From Bradyrhizobium sp. CCBAU 53338 (GTDB lineage Bacteria; Pseudomonadota; Alphaproteobacteria; Rhizobiales; Xanthobacteraceae): DNA of 64,000 nucleotides. This document shows, piece by piece, positions 8,243 to 16,223 of the stretch. A model generated the notes under the pieces. That model was given only the letters and a program-made list of their open reading frames with translations. It made no database searches and had not been told where the DNA came from. The stretch lies in contig NZ_CP030048.1 of NCBI RefSeq assembly GCF_015291665.1, forward strand, positions 6,014,001-6,078,000, in the 5' to 3' direction. Position numbers and translations under genes: made by a program. The first letter of the stretch is position 1; each line of letters starts with the position of its first letter.

Positions 8243-9085
8243 TCAGAACGTGGCTTCGATGGCCTTGATCAGCTCGGGCGTGACATCGGGCATGACGCCG
8301 AACCAGGCCTTGAAGGCAAGCCGGGCCTGGTTGAGCAGCAGGCCGAGCCCGTTCACGGTGGCGCAACCGCGCGCGCGCGCCTCGGCCAGGAACGGCGTCT
8401 CCAGCGGCGTGTAGATCAGATCGGCGGTGAGCGTTGCAGGCCTCAGACGCGACAGGTCGATCTCGAGCGCGCTCTTGCCGACCATGCCGCGATCGGTGCA
8501 GTTGACAAGCAGCGCGACGTCACCGAGCGCGGCCGCACGATCGCCCCACGCGACGGTGCTGACGGCGGAACCGAATTCGGTAGCGATCGCTTCCGCCTTC
8601 TCGGCCGTGCGGTTGGCGATGCGGATCTCGCGCGCGCCGTTTTCCAGCAGCGCGACGACGACCGCACGCGAGGCGCCGCCCGCGCCCAGCAGCAGGATGG
8701 GGCCGGCATCGCCGCGCCAGTCGGCCTTGGCGTCGCGCAGGCTCTGCACGAAGCCGTTACCGTCATTGTTGAAGCCGGACAGCGTGCCGTCCTGCTCGAC
8801 CACGATGGTGTTGACGGCGCCGATACGCCTGGCGGTCTCGTTGACACGGTCGAGCTGCGCCATCGCCGTCTGCTTGTGCGGCATGGTGACGTTGCAACCC
8901 CGGAACCCGAGCGCGACCAGGCCGCGAAGCGCATCTGCGAGGCGCTCCGGCTTCACCGCCAGCGGCACATAGGAACCGCGGATGCCATGCGCCTTCAGCC
9001 AGTAATTGTGAATGACCGGCGAGCGCGAATGCGCGACCGGCATGCCGATGACCCCCGCCAGCCCAAACCCATCCGCCTGCGACAT
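8243..9085 (-). CDS. aroE: shikimate dehydrogenase family protein, probably a catabolic paralogue, 280 aa
   Basis: Shikimate/quinate dehydrogenase fold. The substrate lobe has GMPVAHSRSPVIHN and NVTMPHKQTAM with the catalytic Lys, and NNDGNGF with the paired Asp. The cofactor lobe has LLLGAGGASRAV and IANRTAEKA; NRT is the usual NADP-preferring motif. Two positions are unusual: the strand usually written NATSxGM is NCTDRGMVG, and the C-terminal GxxML is GLGLLL. These and the gene company point to a secondary enzyme acting on quinate, shikimate or a relative, rather than the housekeeping AroE. The start MSQADGFG at 9085 was chosen because the upstream extension is Arg-rich and not family-like. 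The family is sure, the substrate is not. Confidence 0.85.
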   Translation of the reverse strand: MSQADGFGLAGVIGMPVAHSRSPVIHNYWLKAHGIRGSYVPLAVKPERLADALRGLVALGFRGCNVTMPHKQTAMAQLDRVNETARRIGAVNTIVVEQDGTLSGFNNDGNGFVQSLRDAKADWRGDAGPILLLGAGGASRAVVVALLENGAREIRIANRTAEKAEAIATEFGSAVSTVAWGDRAAALGDVALLVNCTDRGMVGKSALEIDLSRLRPATLTADLIYTPLETPFLAEARARGCATVNGLGLLLNQARLAFKAWFGVMPDVTPELIKAIEATF

Positions 9086-9132
9086 GCTGCGATTCCCGTC
9101 CCTGACACGCCTTCGGCGTACGACCATGTTAT

Positions 9133-9148
9133 TTGGTCATATGTACAA
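9133..9148. promoter_or_regulatory. imperfect palindrome upstream of aroE, candidate operator
   Basis: TTGGTCATATGTACAA pairs at 12 of 16 positions with its own reverse complement. It lies 48 bases before the aroE start. The outline resembles GntR-type (FCD) operators. No GntR gene is in the window, so the regulator is unknown. Confidence 0.35.
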
Positions 9149-9237
9149 GACATCTAGAGGGAATGGCTAGCAGGCGCAATGTGAATTTGGGGGTGGGCAA
9201 GGCCCGCAGATGGCGCAGAAGCCAGCCCAATCTCTCC

Positions 9238-9263
9238 GTCGTCCTGGCGAAGGCCAGGACGAC
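9238..9263. repeat. perfect 11-bp hairpin, dispersed intergenic element or terminator
   Basis: GTCGTCCTGGC and GCCAGGACGAC enclose a GAAG loop. It lies 66 bases past the end of the leftward gene ending at 9329 and could end its transcript. From memory, near-identical hairpins are scattered in Bradyrhizobium genomes. Confidence 0.6.
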
Positions 9264-9328
9264 ATCGGAGAGGCATCGCGCCTCGTCTCACATCCCGCCC
9301 GGCGCTCGGCCTCCGTCACCTCGGCCGC

Positions 9329-9880
9329 CTATCTCCTGCCGCTGTCATAGACTTTCATGCCGGCCGCGGGATCGAGATCGGTTTCGGTCGCCTCGGTGAC
9401 GCGCGCCATCATCATGTAGAAGCCGAGCGCGACGATGGATTCGACGATCTCCTGGTCGCTGAAATGTTTTCGCGCGGCGGCGAAGATCGCCTCGGGGACG
9501 CGGACGTTCTCGACCACCTCGCGGCCGAACTTGAGCAGCGCACGCTCGGCGTCGTTCAGCGCGACGGCATCGTAATCGCCACGCTCGACCGCATCGATCT
9601 GGGCCTGCGTGCAGCCGACGCCGAGCGCGATCGGCACGTGCTGGCGCCATTCATAGGCGCCGCCCTCGAGCTGGGCGGCCTGGAGGATCAGCAGTTCGCG
9701 ATTGACCGCCGAAAGCTTCTGCTTGTGCAGGATCGAATTGCCGAGCCGCATCGCCGGGATCATGTTGGCCTCGGCATGGGCCATCATGCGGAAGATGTTG
9801 AGCTTGACCGGCATGCGGTCGAACGAGGCGCGGATGTCGCCGCTCGTCGCTTCCGGATCAATCAGGGGCAGCCTTGCCAC
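9329..9880 (-). CDS. carboxymuconolactone decarboxylase family protein, 183 aa
   Basis: All-helical AhpD/CMD-fold protein. The core is INRELLILQAAQLEGGAYEW-like: NRELLILQAAQ, then EGGAYEWRQHVPIALGVG at about residues 75-92. It has the conserved Glu and His but no CxxC, so it belongs with the decarboxylase-like branch, not the AhpD peroxidases. The first in-frame ATG is far upstream. I chose the GTG at 9880 because GGGAGAGAAT sits just before it, and relatives start with (M)ARLPLIDPE. Function is probably in aromatic or organic acid breakdown, in keeping with the neighbouring amidohydrolase and aroE, but no substrate can be named. Confidence 0.8.
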   Translation of the reverse strand: MARLPLIDPEATSGDIRASFDRMPVKLNIFRMMAHAEANMIPAMRLGNSILHKQKLSAVNRELLILQAAQLEGGAYEWRQHVPIALGVGCTQAQIDAVERGDYDAVALNDAERALLKFGREVVENVRVPEAIFAAARKHFSDQEIVESIVALGFYMMMARVTEATETDLDPAAGMKVYDSGRR

Positions 9881-10082
9881 GATTCTCTCCCTCGGTTTTT
9901 CTCTTCTCGTTGGCGTCATTGCCCGCCGCAATCAGCGACGGGAAGGAGGCGAGATAGCGGTCGATCGCCTCGCGCGCCTCCTCCAGCCGGCTCGCCGAGC
10001 TTGCCGGGCCGCGCTCGTTGGAGCAAGTATTGAAGTCGAGCGATCGAGGTCAAGTGAGCAGGTTGCAAACGGGAGCGTGGGC

Positions 10083-10622
10083 ATGAGCCGCATCTTCGGC
10101 GCGGTGCGCCAGAACGGATATGTGGTGCGGGACATCCAGGCCGCGATGACGCACTGGATCGAGGTGATGGGTGTCGGTCCCTGGTACTACATGGACCGCG
10201 TCACGACCGACTGGTTCCGCCACCGCGGCCGCGACTCTTCCGTCGAGATGAGCATTGCGCTGGCGAACTCAGGCGATCTCCAGATCGAGCTGATCCAGCA
10301 ACGCAACGATGCGCCCTCGCTGTACAAGGAATTCCTCGACGCCGGCCACGAAGGCCTCCAGCACATGTCCTACTGGAGCCACGACTACCAGGCGCTTTAC
10401 GACAGGGCGATCGGGCTCGGCTACACGGTCGGCCACGAGGGCCAGATCGGCGGCGACAAGGGGCGCTTCGCCTATTTCGACACGCAGGCCCATCCGGGCA
10501 CGATCATCGAGATCTCCGACATCAGCGGCACCAAGGGCCCGTTCTTCGAGAGGGTGCGGCAGGCGGCTCTGAACTGGGACGGATCGCGGCCGATCCGCGA
10601 GGTCGGCGGCGCGAAGTCGTAG
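10083..10622 (+). CDS. VOC superfamily (glyoxalase/dioxygenase-like) protein, 179 aa
   Basis: A vicinal-oxygen-chelate protein of the Glyoxalase_4 type. It starts MSRIFGAVRQNGYVVRDI, with the first beta-alpha-beta-beta-beta unit, and the second unit holds HMSYWSHDY and HPGTIIEIS with likely metal ligands His and Glu. GGGAGCG precedes the ATG at 10083. The open frame extends far upstream, but that part is a shadow of the opposite strand. Members act in lactoylglutathione, methylmalonyl-CoA epimerase or ring-cleavage chemistry. The sequence does not decide which. It diverges from the carboxymuconolactone decarboxylase gene across about 200 bases. Confidence 0.75.
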   Translation: MSRIFGAVRQNGYVVRDIQAAMTHWIEVMGVGPWYYMDRVTTDWFRHRGRDSSVEMSIALANSGDLQIELIQQRNDAPSLYKEFLDAGHEGLQHMSYWSHDYQALYDRAIGLGYTVGHEGQIGGDKGRFAYFDTQAHPGTIIEISDISGTKGPFFERVRQAALNWDGSRPIREVGGAKS

Positions 10623-10706
10623 GCGCGCTCTCCGGATCCCTGCTGGCGCCGGAAAGGACGATCTGTGTAACATGAGCCTCGTGTCTGAACCTTCAGCGAG
10701 GCAAGC

Positions 10707-11519
10707 ATGTCCAGCACTGACAAGGTTTTCGCCGGCTCGGTCCCGAAGCTCTACGACGAATATCTGGTTCCGCTGATCTTCTCCGTCTACGCCGACGACC
10801 TTGCCAGGCGCATCGCCGCGCTGTCGCCCTCGGATCTGCTGGAGATCGCAACCGGCACGGGTGCTGTGACGCGCGCTGCGGCGGCGCTGCTGCCGTCGGG
10901 TGTCCGCTACGTCGCGACCGACCTGAACGAGCCGATGCTCGAGGTGGCGAAGCAGCGCCAGGGTGACGATCCCCGCATCACCTGGCGTCAGGCCGATGCG
11001 CTGGCGCTGCCCTTCGACGCCTCGGTGTTCGACCTCGTCTGCTGTCAGTTCGGCGCCATGTTCTTTCCGGATCGCAGCAAGGGTTATGCCGAGGCGAAGC
11101 GGGTGTTGAAGCCTGGTGGCACGTACCTGCTCGGCGTGTGGGACCGGATCGAGGACAATGTGTTCGCGGATGACGCGACCGTCACGCTCGGCAAGATGTT
11201 CCCCGACAATCCGCCGCTGTTCATGGCGCGGACGCCGCACGGCTATCACGACAAGACCGTCATCAGGGCCGATCTCGAACGCGCGGGCTTCAAGGACATA
11301 TCGATCGAAACGGTGACTGCGACGAGCCGCGGGCCCTCCGCGGAATATGTGGCGATCGCGTATTGCCAGGGCACGCCGCTGCGCGGCGAGATCGAGGCCA
11401 GGGATGCGAGCAGGCTCGAGGCCGCAACCGACGCGGTCGCCGAGGCGATCCGGAAACGCCACGGACCCGGACTGGTCGAGGCCAAGATTCAGGCCCTGGT
11501 GATCACGGCAAGGCCGTAG
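10707..11519 (+). CDS. class I SAM-dependent methyltransferase, 270 aa
   Basis: Motif I is LEIATGTGAVTRAA near residue 46, followed by YVATDLNEPML (the acidic residue that binds SAM ribose), DALALPFDASVFDLV (motif II) and RVLKPGGTYLLGVW (motif III). This is the UbiE/COQ5-like Methyltransf_11/25 pattern of a small-molecule methyltransferase in the cytoplasm. Specific ubiquinone-enzyme residues are not evident, so I do not assign a ubiE role. Alone on its strand, it runs toward the convergent L,D-transpeptidase gene. Confidence 0.8.
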   Translation: MSSTDKVFAGSVPKLYDEYLVPLIFSVYADDLARRIAALSPSDLLEIATGTGAVTRAAAALLPSGVRYVATDLNEPMLEVAKQRQGDDPRITWRQADALALPFDASVFDLVCCQFGAMFFPDRSKGYAEAKRVLKPGGTYLLGVWDRIEDNVFADDATVTLGKMFPDNPPLFMARTPHGYHDKTVIRADLERAGFKDISIETVTATSRGPSAEYVAIAYCQGTPLRGEIEARDASRLEAATDAVAEAIRKRHGPGLVEAKIQALVITARP

Positions 11520-11550
11520 CGGCAGGAGTCGCTACGCCCTCGCCACGCGC

Positions 11551-13113
11551 CTACCAGAAACTCCGCTGCATCGGCTGCGTCGATTGATAGTACTGGTACT
11601 GGCCGCGCCGGCGGGGATTGACCGGCTGCGGGGCGGGATCGCGCTGCCCGAAGAAGAAGAAGCTATTGCCGCCGAAGCCGCCGCCCCAGCCATCGTCGCT
11701 GGCCATTTCGACGGACGGTGCGGTCGGCTTGCGGGTGATGAAGCCACCCTGCGGATGGTTGCTCAGCACTGCGACGAACTCGGTGCGGTAGTTGGTCTCG
11801 GCGCTCAAGGGCTCGTCGGAGATGATGATCGACGAGCGCGGCATGGCGGTCGGCCCGATGCGATCCCATACCTCCTGCGGGATGGTGATGCGGTCGAGCG
11901 CGTCCTTGGCGTTGTCGCCGTCGTCGATGGAGACCACGCTCCAGCGCAGGCCCGTGTCGTTCTTCGCCATCGCGGTGAAGATGTGCGTGCCGATCGGCTG
12001 GTCGGGATTACGGATGGTGACGGGAACCTCGATGCTGGTGTCGAACACCTCGCCGCCGCCATCCGGCGCCGGCTTGTGGGTGTTGCGCCGGACATAGAGC
12101 TTCTGCGTCGTGCGGCTGATGTAGACCGAGACCGGCCCGAGCGCGAGTTTTGCGTCGGTCGCGGCTTTCACCGCATCGGCCTTCTTGGCCGCGGCGACCT
12201 TGGCCGCTTCCTTGGTCGCGGCAACCGCGTCGCGCTTCGGCTGCGCGGCAGCCTTGGCGGCGTCGAGCTGGCTAGCGGCATCGGCGGCCTTGGTCGCGGC
12301 CTTCTGCTTCAGTTCGTCGGCCTTGGCCTTGGCCTGGTCGCTCTTGGCGTTTGCAACAAGCTTGTCGGCATAGGCGTTCTCGGCATCGGCGCGGGCCTTC
12401 TGCTGCTCGAGCTTGCGCAGCGTCGCCGGGAGCGACTGGGCATCCTTCGCTGCCGCGACGGCCGCCTTCTTGGCGTCATCGGCCGCGCTCGCGGCCACCT
12501 CCGCCTCGGCGGAGAGCTTGTCGGCACGCGCCGGGGCCGCCGCAATGGCCTCCTTGCTCGGCACGAACAGCGAGGGATGCGCGAAATCCACCGGAGCGGC
12601 GTCGTTCGGCGAGATGATCACCCGCATCCCGATATTGGTCTTGTCGAACAGGCTCTCGGCGAAGCCGAAGGGCATGCGGATGCAGCCATGCGAGGCCGCG
12701 TAGCCGGGCAGCGGCCCGCCGTGCAGTGCGATGCCGTTCCAGGTAATGCGCTGCATGTTCGGCATCCAGGCATCGTCATACATGGTCGAGTGGTGGTCCC
12801 TGTCCTTCTCGACGACGGCGAAGACGCCGGCGGGCGTTTCGCGTCCGGTCGTGCCGGTGGAGACCGGCGCGCGCAGGATCCAGCCCTCGGAATCGTAGAA
12901 CGTGACCTGCTGGCTCTTGATCGACACGATCGCCATGATCGGCTCGCCGGCCTCGCGCGGTGCCACCGCCTCGGCGGTCTGGCGCGGCTGCTTGGCGGCA
13001 AGGGCGACGCCGGGGAGGGCCAGCGCAAGCGCCGCCGCGAACATCACAATTCCGGGAGCCCCGCAACGCCGCATCGCTCCATTGGCTTGCGCCGTCGTCA
13101 TCAGGTCTTTCAT
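11551..13113 (-). CDS. L,D-transpeptidase (YkuD) with long Ala/Lys helix and a degenerate second YkuD-like region, 520 aa
   Basis: Signal peptide at residues 1-40. A YkuD domain (about 58-170) has the complete catalytic signature: His131 in ALHGGPLPGY and SHGCIR with Cys144 and Arg146. Residues 185-335 are almost all Ala, Lys, Asp and Glu (KAAVAAAKDAQ and similar), predicted as a long coiled coil that could reach across the periplasm. Residues 340-470 look like a second YkuD start (GPVSVYISRTTQKLYVRR, then PIGTHIFTAM) but no SHGC motif follows, so this copy should be inactive. The C-terminus is rich in Gly, Phe and Gln. It probably makes 3-3 crosslinks or attaches proteins to peptidoglycan. 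Confidence 0.85.
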   Translation of the reverse strand: MKDLMTTAQANGAMRRCGAPGIVMFAAALALALPGVALAAKQPRQTAEAVAPREAGEPIMAIVSIKSQQVTFYDSEGWILRAPVSTGTTGRETPAGVFAVVEKDRDHHSTMYDDAWMPNMQRITWNGIALHGGPLPGYAASHGCIRMPFGFAESLFDKTNIGMRVIISPNDAAPVDFAHPSLFVPSKEAIAAAPARADKLSAEAEVAASAADDAKKAAVAAAKDAQSLPATLRKLEQQKARADAENAYADKLVANAKSDQAKAKADELKQKAATKAADAASQLDAAKAAAQPKRDAVAATKEAAKVAAAKKADAVKAATDAKLALGPVSVYISRTTQKLYVRRNTHKPAPDGGGEVFDTSIEVPVTIRNPDQPIGTHIFTAMAKNDTGLRWSVVSIDDGDNAKDALDRITIPQEVWDRIGPTAMPRSSIIISDEPLSAETNYRTEFVAVLSNHPQGGFITRKPTAPSVEMASDDGWGGGFGGNSFFFFGQRDPAPQPVNPRRRGQYQYYQSTQPMQRSFW

Positions 13114-13434
13114 GCCATTCCCCGGTTGCCTGTCCGTACTTGGTCCATCAGCGATCAGATTGCGATCTTTGGATTAAGAAATCGCAGCCACCATCCGTTC
13201 CGTTTCCGGCGATATTCAGTCCGTTCCGGCGACGAAACTCTCATATACGAGGGTCCGTTCCGGCGGAAGTGCAGTCCACGGGCGGGGCTGGCCTGAAGCT
13301 GGCAGGCGAGCTGCGGCGGAATGTCCGTCGGAGGCGTCGCGGAACAGGGTGTGACCGGAATCACAGAGGTCAGGACATGGCCGCATCGCCGGCCGGCAAC
13401 GGCGAAGAGCAAACTATCGGAGGATGAACAGACC
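13114..13434. repeat. intergenic region with three TCCGTTCCG direct repeats
   Basis: No gene is seen in these 321 bases between the L,D-transpeptidase start and the CoA-transferase end. TCCGTTCCG occurs at 13194-13202. The longer TCCGTTCCGGCG occurs at 13220-13231 and 13254-13265. Read on the transcribed (minus) strand they are CGCCGGAACGGA, placed 80-150 bases before the L,D-transpeptidase start. They may be regulator sites. Confidence 0.45.
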
Positions 13435-14628
13435 TTACGGCGCGCCAACGGCCTTGTTCTCCACCAGCGTTTCGATCTCGGCGTCGCTCAGGCCGGCTTC
13501 GCGCAACACTTCGCGCGAATGTTCACCAAGGCGCGGCGCCATGCGGTGGATGCCGGCCGGGCTTTCGGAGAACCTGGTCGCGGGCCGTGCCTGCCGGATG
13601 CGGCCTTCCGTGGGATGATCGATCTCCGCAAACAAGCCGACGGCCTCGAGATGCGGCTGCTCGCCGATCTCGGTCAATTTGGCAAACGCGGTGTGCGGCA
13701 CGTCGAGCCGCAGCAAGAGTTCCTCCCACTCCGCAGTGGTGCGGGTCGGCCCGATCTCGCTCATGCGGTCGTAGATCTTGTCGATGTTCTGCGAGCGCAG
13801 CACGGGGTCGCGTACCCCGAGTTCGTCGCTCAATTCAGGGCGACCAACGGCCTCGAAGAAGGCGCACCAATTGTCGCCGGAATAGGGCAGCATCGTCAGC
13901 CAGCCATCCTTTGTCCTGACCGGACGCCGGTTCTTCATCCGCTTGTAGCCGGTCGGCCCGATCGGCGGATCGAAGGCGTGGCCACCCAGCATCTCGATGC
14001 TGTTGAAGCCGGCGATCGTCTCCAGCATCGGCACCTCGACCATCTGGCCCTTCCCGGTGCGCTCGCGTCGGAACAGAGCCGCAGAGACAGCGCCAACCAT
14101 CGCCATCGCGCAGATCTTGTCGCCGATCAGGCTGGGGACGAATTCCGGCTTCTCGTCCGATCCGATCGACGATGCGAGACCCGAGGCCGCCTGGATGATC
14201 TCGTCGAAGGCCGGGCGTGCCGCCCAGGGGCCGTCCTGGCCGAAGCCGGTCGCCGCGGCATAGATCAGCCGCGGGTTGAGCTTTGCGCAGTCGGCGTAAC
14301 CAAAGCCGAGCCGCGCCATCGCGGCGGGGCGCACATTGGTGACGAGCGCGTCGACCGTCGGGATCAGCCTTGCAAGCGCCGCCTTGCCGTCCGGATGCTT
14401 CAAATCGAGCGCGAGACTGCGCTTGTTGCGGTTGACAGCCATGAACTGACCGCTCATGCCGCGGTTCCGGAACACGCCGGTGTAGCGCCAGGTGTCGCCC
14501 GACGGCGGCTCGATCTTGATGACATCGGCGCCCCAGTCGCCGAGCATCTGCGCGGCATAGGGACCGAACAACACGCTCGTGAGATCAAGAACGCGAATGC
14601 CGCTCAGAGGGCCGGTCGGTGTCGTCAT
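13435..14628 (-). CDS. class III CoA-transferase (CaiB/BaiF family), 397 aa
   Basis: Family III CoA-transferase. It shows SGIRVLDLTSVLFGPYAAQMLGD-type N-terminus (LDLTSVLFGP), ADVIKIEPPSGD, NRNKRSLALDLK and YAAATGFGQDGPWA. In the central segment SLIGDKICAM, the Asp is the expected catalytic residue that forms the acyl/CoA anhydride. Length is normal. Such cytoplasmic enzymes move CoA between carboxylic acids; the acid here is unknown. The ATG is at 14628, followed on its upstream side by transporter remnants. An earlier operon of transporter plus CoA-transferase for an organic acid is plausible but only inferred. Confidence 0.85.
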   Translation of the reverse strand: MTTPTGPLSGIRVLDLTSVLFGPYAAQMLGDWGADVIKIEPPSGDTWRYTGVFRNRGMSGQFMAVNRNKRSLALDLKHPDGKAALARLIPTVDALVTNVRPAAMARLGFGYADCAKLNPRLIYAAATGFGQDGPWAARPAFDEIIQAASGLASSIGSDEKPEFVPSLIGDKICAMAMVGAVSAALFRRERTGKGQMVEVPMLETIAGFNSIEMLGGHAFDPPIGPTGYKRMKNRRPVRTKDGWLTMLPYSGDNWCAFFEAVGRPELSDELGVRDPVLRSQNIDKIYDRMSEIGPTRTTAEWEELLLRLDVPHTAFAKLTEIGEQPHLEAVGLFAEIDHPTEGRIRQARPATRFSESPAGIHRMAPRLGEHSREVLREAGLSDAEIETLVENKAVGAP

Positions 14629-14721
14629 ATGTCATCACTGCTGTTGGAGGAAGCAATCACGGGTGGGCGGTGGGAGGCGGGAAAGGCCAACGCCCTGCCC
14701 GCCCGCCACGATAGGTCGAGA

Positions 14722-14882
14722 CTACTCGCCCAGCACGTCGCCGAACAGCTCCCAGGATTTTCCGTTGAACCGCCCCATCTGCAACTGGCGGATCGGCGTC
14801 ACCTGCTCGACCGGGGTGCAACGCCCATGACGACGAGCAGAGCGACGGCTCCGCCGATGAACTTGAATGTTTGGCGGGGCAT
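14722..14882 (-). pseudogene. internally deleted branched-chain amino acid-type ABC binding protein
   Basis: An AAGGAGAT ribosome binding site (14890-14897) precedes ATG 14882, which begins a normal signal peptide: MPRQTFKFIGGAVALLVVMG. After about 22 codons the reading frame runs to a stop. In another frame the DNA continues as VTPIRQLQMGRFNGKSW followed by ELFGDVLGE and a stop at 14722, the usual last 26-30 residues of Liv-type binding proteins. So the first and last ends of one gene were joined, out of frame, by loss of roughly 1 kb from the middle. No product is expected. Confidence 0.8.
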
Positions 14883-14941
14883 GCGCGGTATCTCCTTCCC
14901 TGGCATAGCGCATCGACGCACGGGCTCGCATGGCCGCGCTC

Positions 14942-15034
14942 GACGTCCACGATCAGCGGCGCGAGCCCTTCGGTCGGCTCGTCGATCATGATCAAACCAG
15001 GATCGCCTATCAGCGACCGGCAGCTCGTCAGAAT
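14942..15034 (-). pseudogene. fragment of livF-type ABC ATPase (Walker B region)
   Basis: About 31 residues read ILTSCRSLIGDPG then LIMIDEPTEGLAPLIVDV. This is the segment of LivF that ends the signature helix and carries Walker B. No Walker A or signature motif lies upstream, and the sequence stops matching downstream. It lies 60 bases before the deleted binding protein, so both are remains of one branched-chain amino acid-type transporter operon. Confidence 0.8.
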
Positions 15035-15080
15035 AGACCGCCAGGGGGAACTCGCACGGATCGCGTCGTGACTGCGCTCG

Positions 15081-16205
15081 TTAGAGGCTGCGATAGTCCG
15101 CGATGCCCGACAGATCAGGCGTGAAGCCGAGCCCCGGCTCCTCGCCGAGAACAATCGTACCATCCGTCACATCAGCGACGGTACCGCAGAACAAATCGCG
15201 CAGCGGATTGTCATTGGCGTCGACCTCGAGCCAGCCATCGCCGCCGACGCCGGCGAGCAGATGCGCCGAGGCAAGCAATCCGATGCCGCCACCGAGATAA
15301 TGCGGACAGAATGTCTTGCCCGACTTCAGAATATCGTGTGCCAGTCGAGCGCAGGCGCTGAGCCCGCCCCACTTCGCGATGTCGGGCTGAACCACGCCAA
15401 GCACGTTTTCGGCGAGAGCTTCGTGGAATCCTGCGACGCTGGAGATGTTCTCACCCGCAGCGATCGGCATCTTCGCGCTCGCATGCAGCCTGCGCCATTC
15501 CTCGCGCGGGCGGTCGGCACGGATCGGCTCCTCCAGCCAGCGCAGATCGAAAGCGGAGAGCCGCGGCAGCATCTCCAATGCCTGATCCACCGACCAACCC
15601 TGATTGGCATCGGCGGCAAGCATGCCGGCGCCGACGATGGCACGCAGTGCTGAGAGGTTGGCAAGATCGGTCTCGGCACCGAATCCGACCTTCAGCTTCA
15701 GCGCTCGATGGCCGCGCTCGAGCGCTGCTTCGGCCGTCCGCGCGGCGCCGCCGGGATTGATGCCGCTGGCGTAGACCTTGATCCTGCGCGACTGGCCGCC
15801 GAGCAGCCGCCACAGCGGCACCTGCTGCCGCCGGGCAACGAGATCCCACAGCGCGAGATCGATGCCTGAAATCGCCTGCGCGAACGGACCGGGCTCGCCG
15901 CATTGAAGGGCGAGCACCTCGGTGCCTTTGGTCAGGACGTCGAAGGCCTGAGCGGGACGGTCGAACCTGCGACCCACGAGGCCGGGCGCGAGCACTTCAT
16001 TCACGAGCCGGCCGCGATGCTCCGCGCCCGGTGCGGGGAAGTTGGACCATGCCTCGCCCCATCCCTCGACCCCGTCTTCGTCGATCACCCGGACGAAGAC
16101 GGCGGGACGGTTGAGCATCTTGCCGAACGACGTCACCACGGGCGTCGCCAGCGGGTAGCGATAGCAGAAGGCCTCGATCGAGCGGATGGTGAAGCTGTCA
16201 GTCAT
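15081..16205 (-). CDS. enolase-superfamily enzyme, mandelate racemase subgroup, 374 aa
   Basis: The capping domain (residues 1-125) precedes a TIM barrel. Catalytic set visible: KxK at Lys170/Lys172 (ALKLKVG), metal ligands Asp199 (DANQGW), Glu225 (WLEEP) and Glu252 (GEN), and the dyad Asp275 (QPDIAKWGG) with His302 (PHYLGGG). Having both KxK and the His-Asp dyad places it in the mandelate racemase subgroup, which holds racemases and sugar-acid dehydratases. It is the last gene of the eight-gene sugar operon, 18 bases after the aldolase. It probably dehydrates or epimerises an acid made from the imported sugar. The substrate cannot be read from the sequence. Confidence 0.85.
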   Translation of the reverse strand: MTDSFTIRSIEAFCYRYPLATPVVTSFGKMLNRPAVFVRVIDEDGVEGWGEAWSNFPAPGAEHRGRLVNEVLAPGLVGRRFDRPAQAFDVLTKGTEVLALQCGEPGPFAQAISGIDLALWDLVARRQQVPLWRLLGGQSRRIKVYASGINPGGAARTAEAALERGHRALKLKVGFGAETDLANLSALRAIVGAGMLAADANQGWSVDQALEMLPRLSAFDLRWLEEPIRADRPREEWRRLHASAKMPIAAGENISSVAGFHEALAENVLGVVQPDIAKWGGLSACARLAHDILKSGKTFCPHYLGGGIGLLASAHLLAGVGGDGWLEVDANDNPLRDLFCGTVADVTDGTIVLGEEPGLGFTPDLSGIADYRSL

Positions 16206-16223
16206 CTTGCAGCCTCTACCATC

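Noticed and set aside
9150..9330. Possible small gene between aroE and the decarboxylase-like gene
   Set aside because: The only open frame has no ribosome binding site and crosses a perfect hairpin; it is intergenic.
13180..13270. EcfG (general stress sigma) promoter before the L,D-transpeptidase gene
   Set aside because: GGAAC is present three times on the correct strand, but none is followed by CGTT at 16-17 bases.
11584..13296. Long open frame opposite the L,D-transpeptidase gene
   Set aside because: It is a high-GC antisense shadow with Arg/Gly-rich composition; the minus strand gene has signal peptide and catalytic motif.
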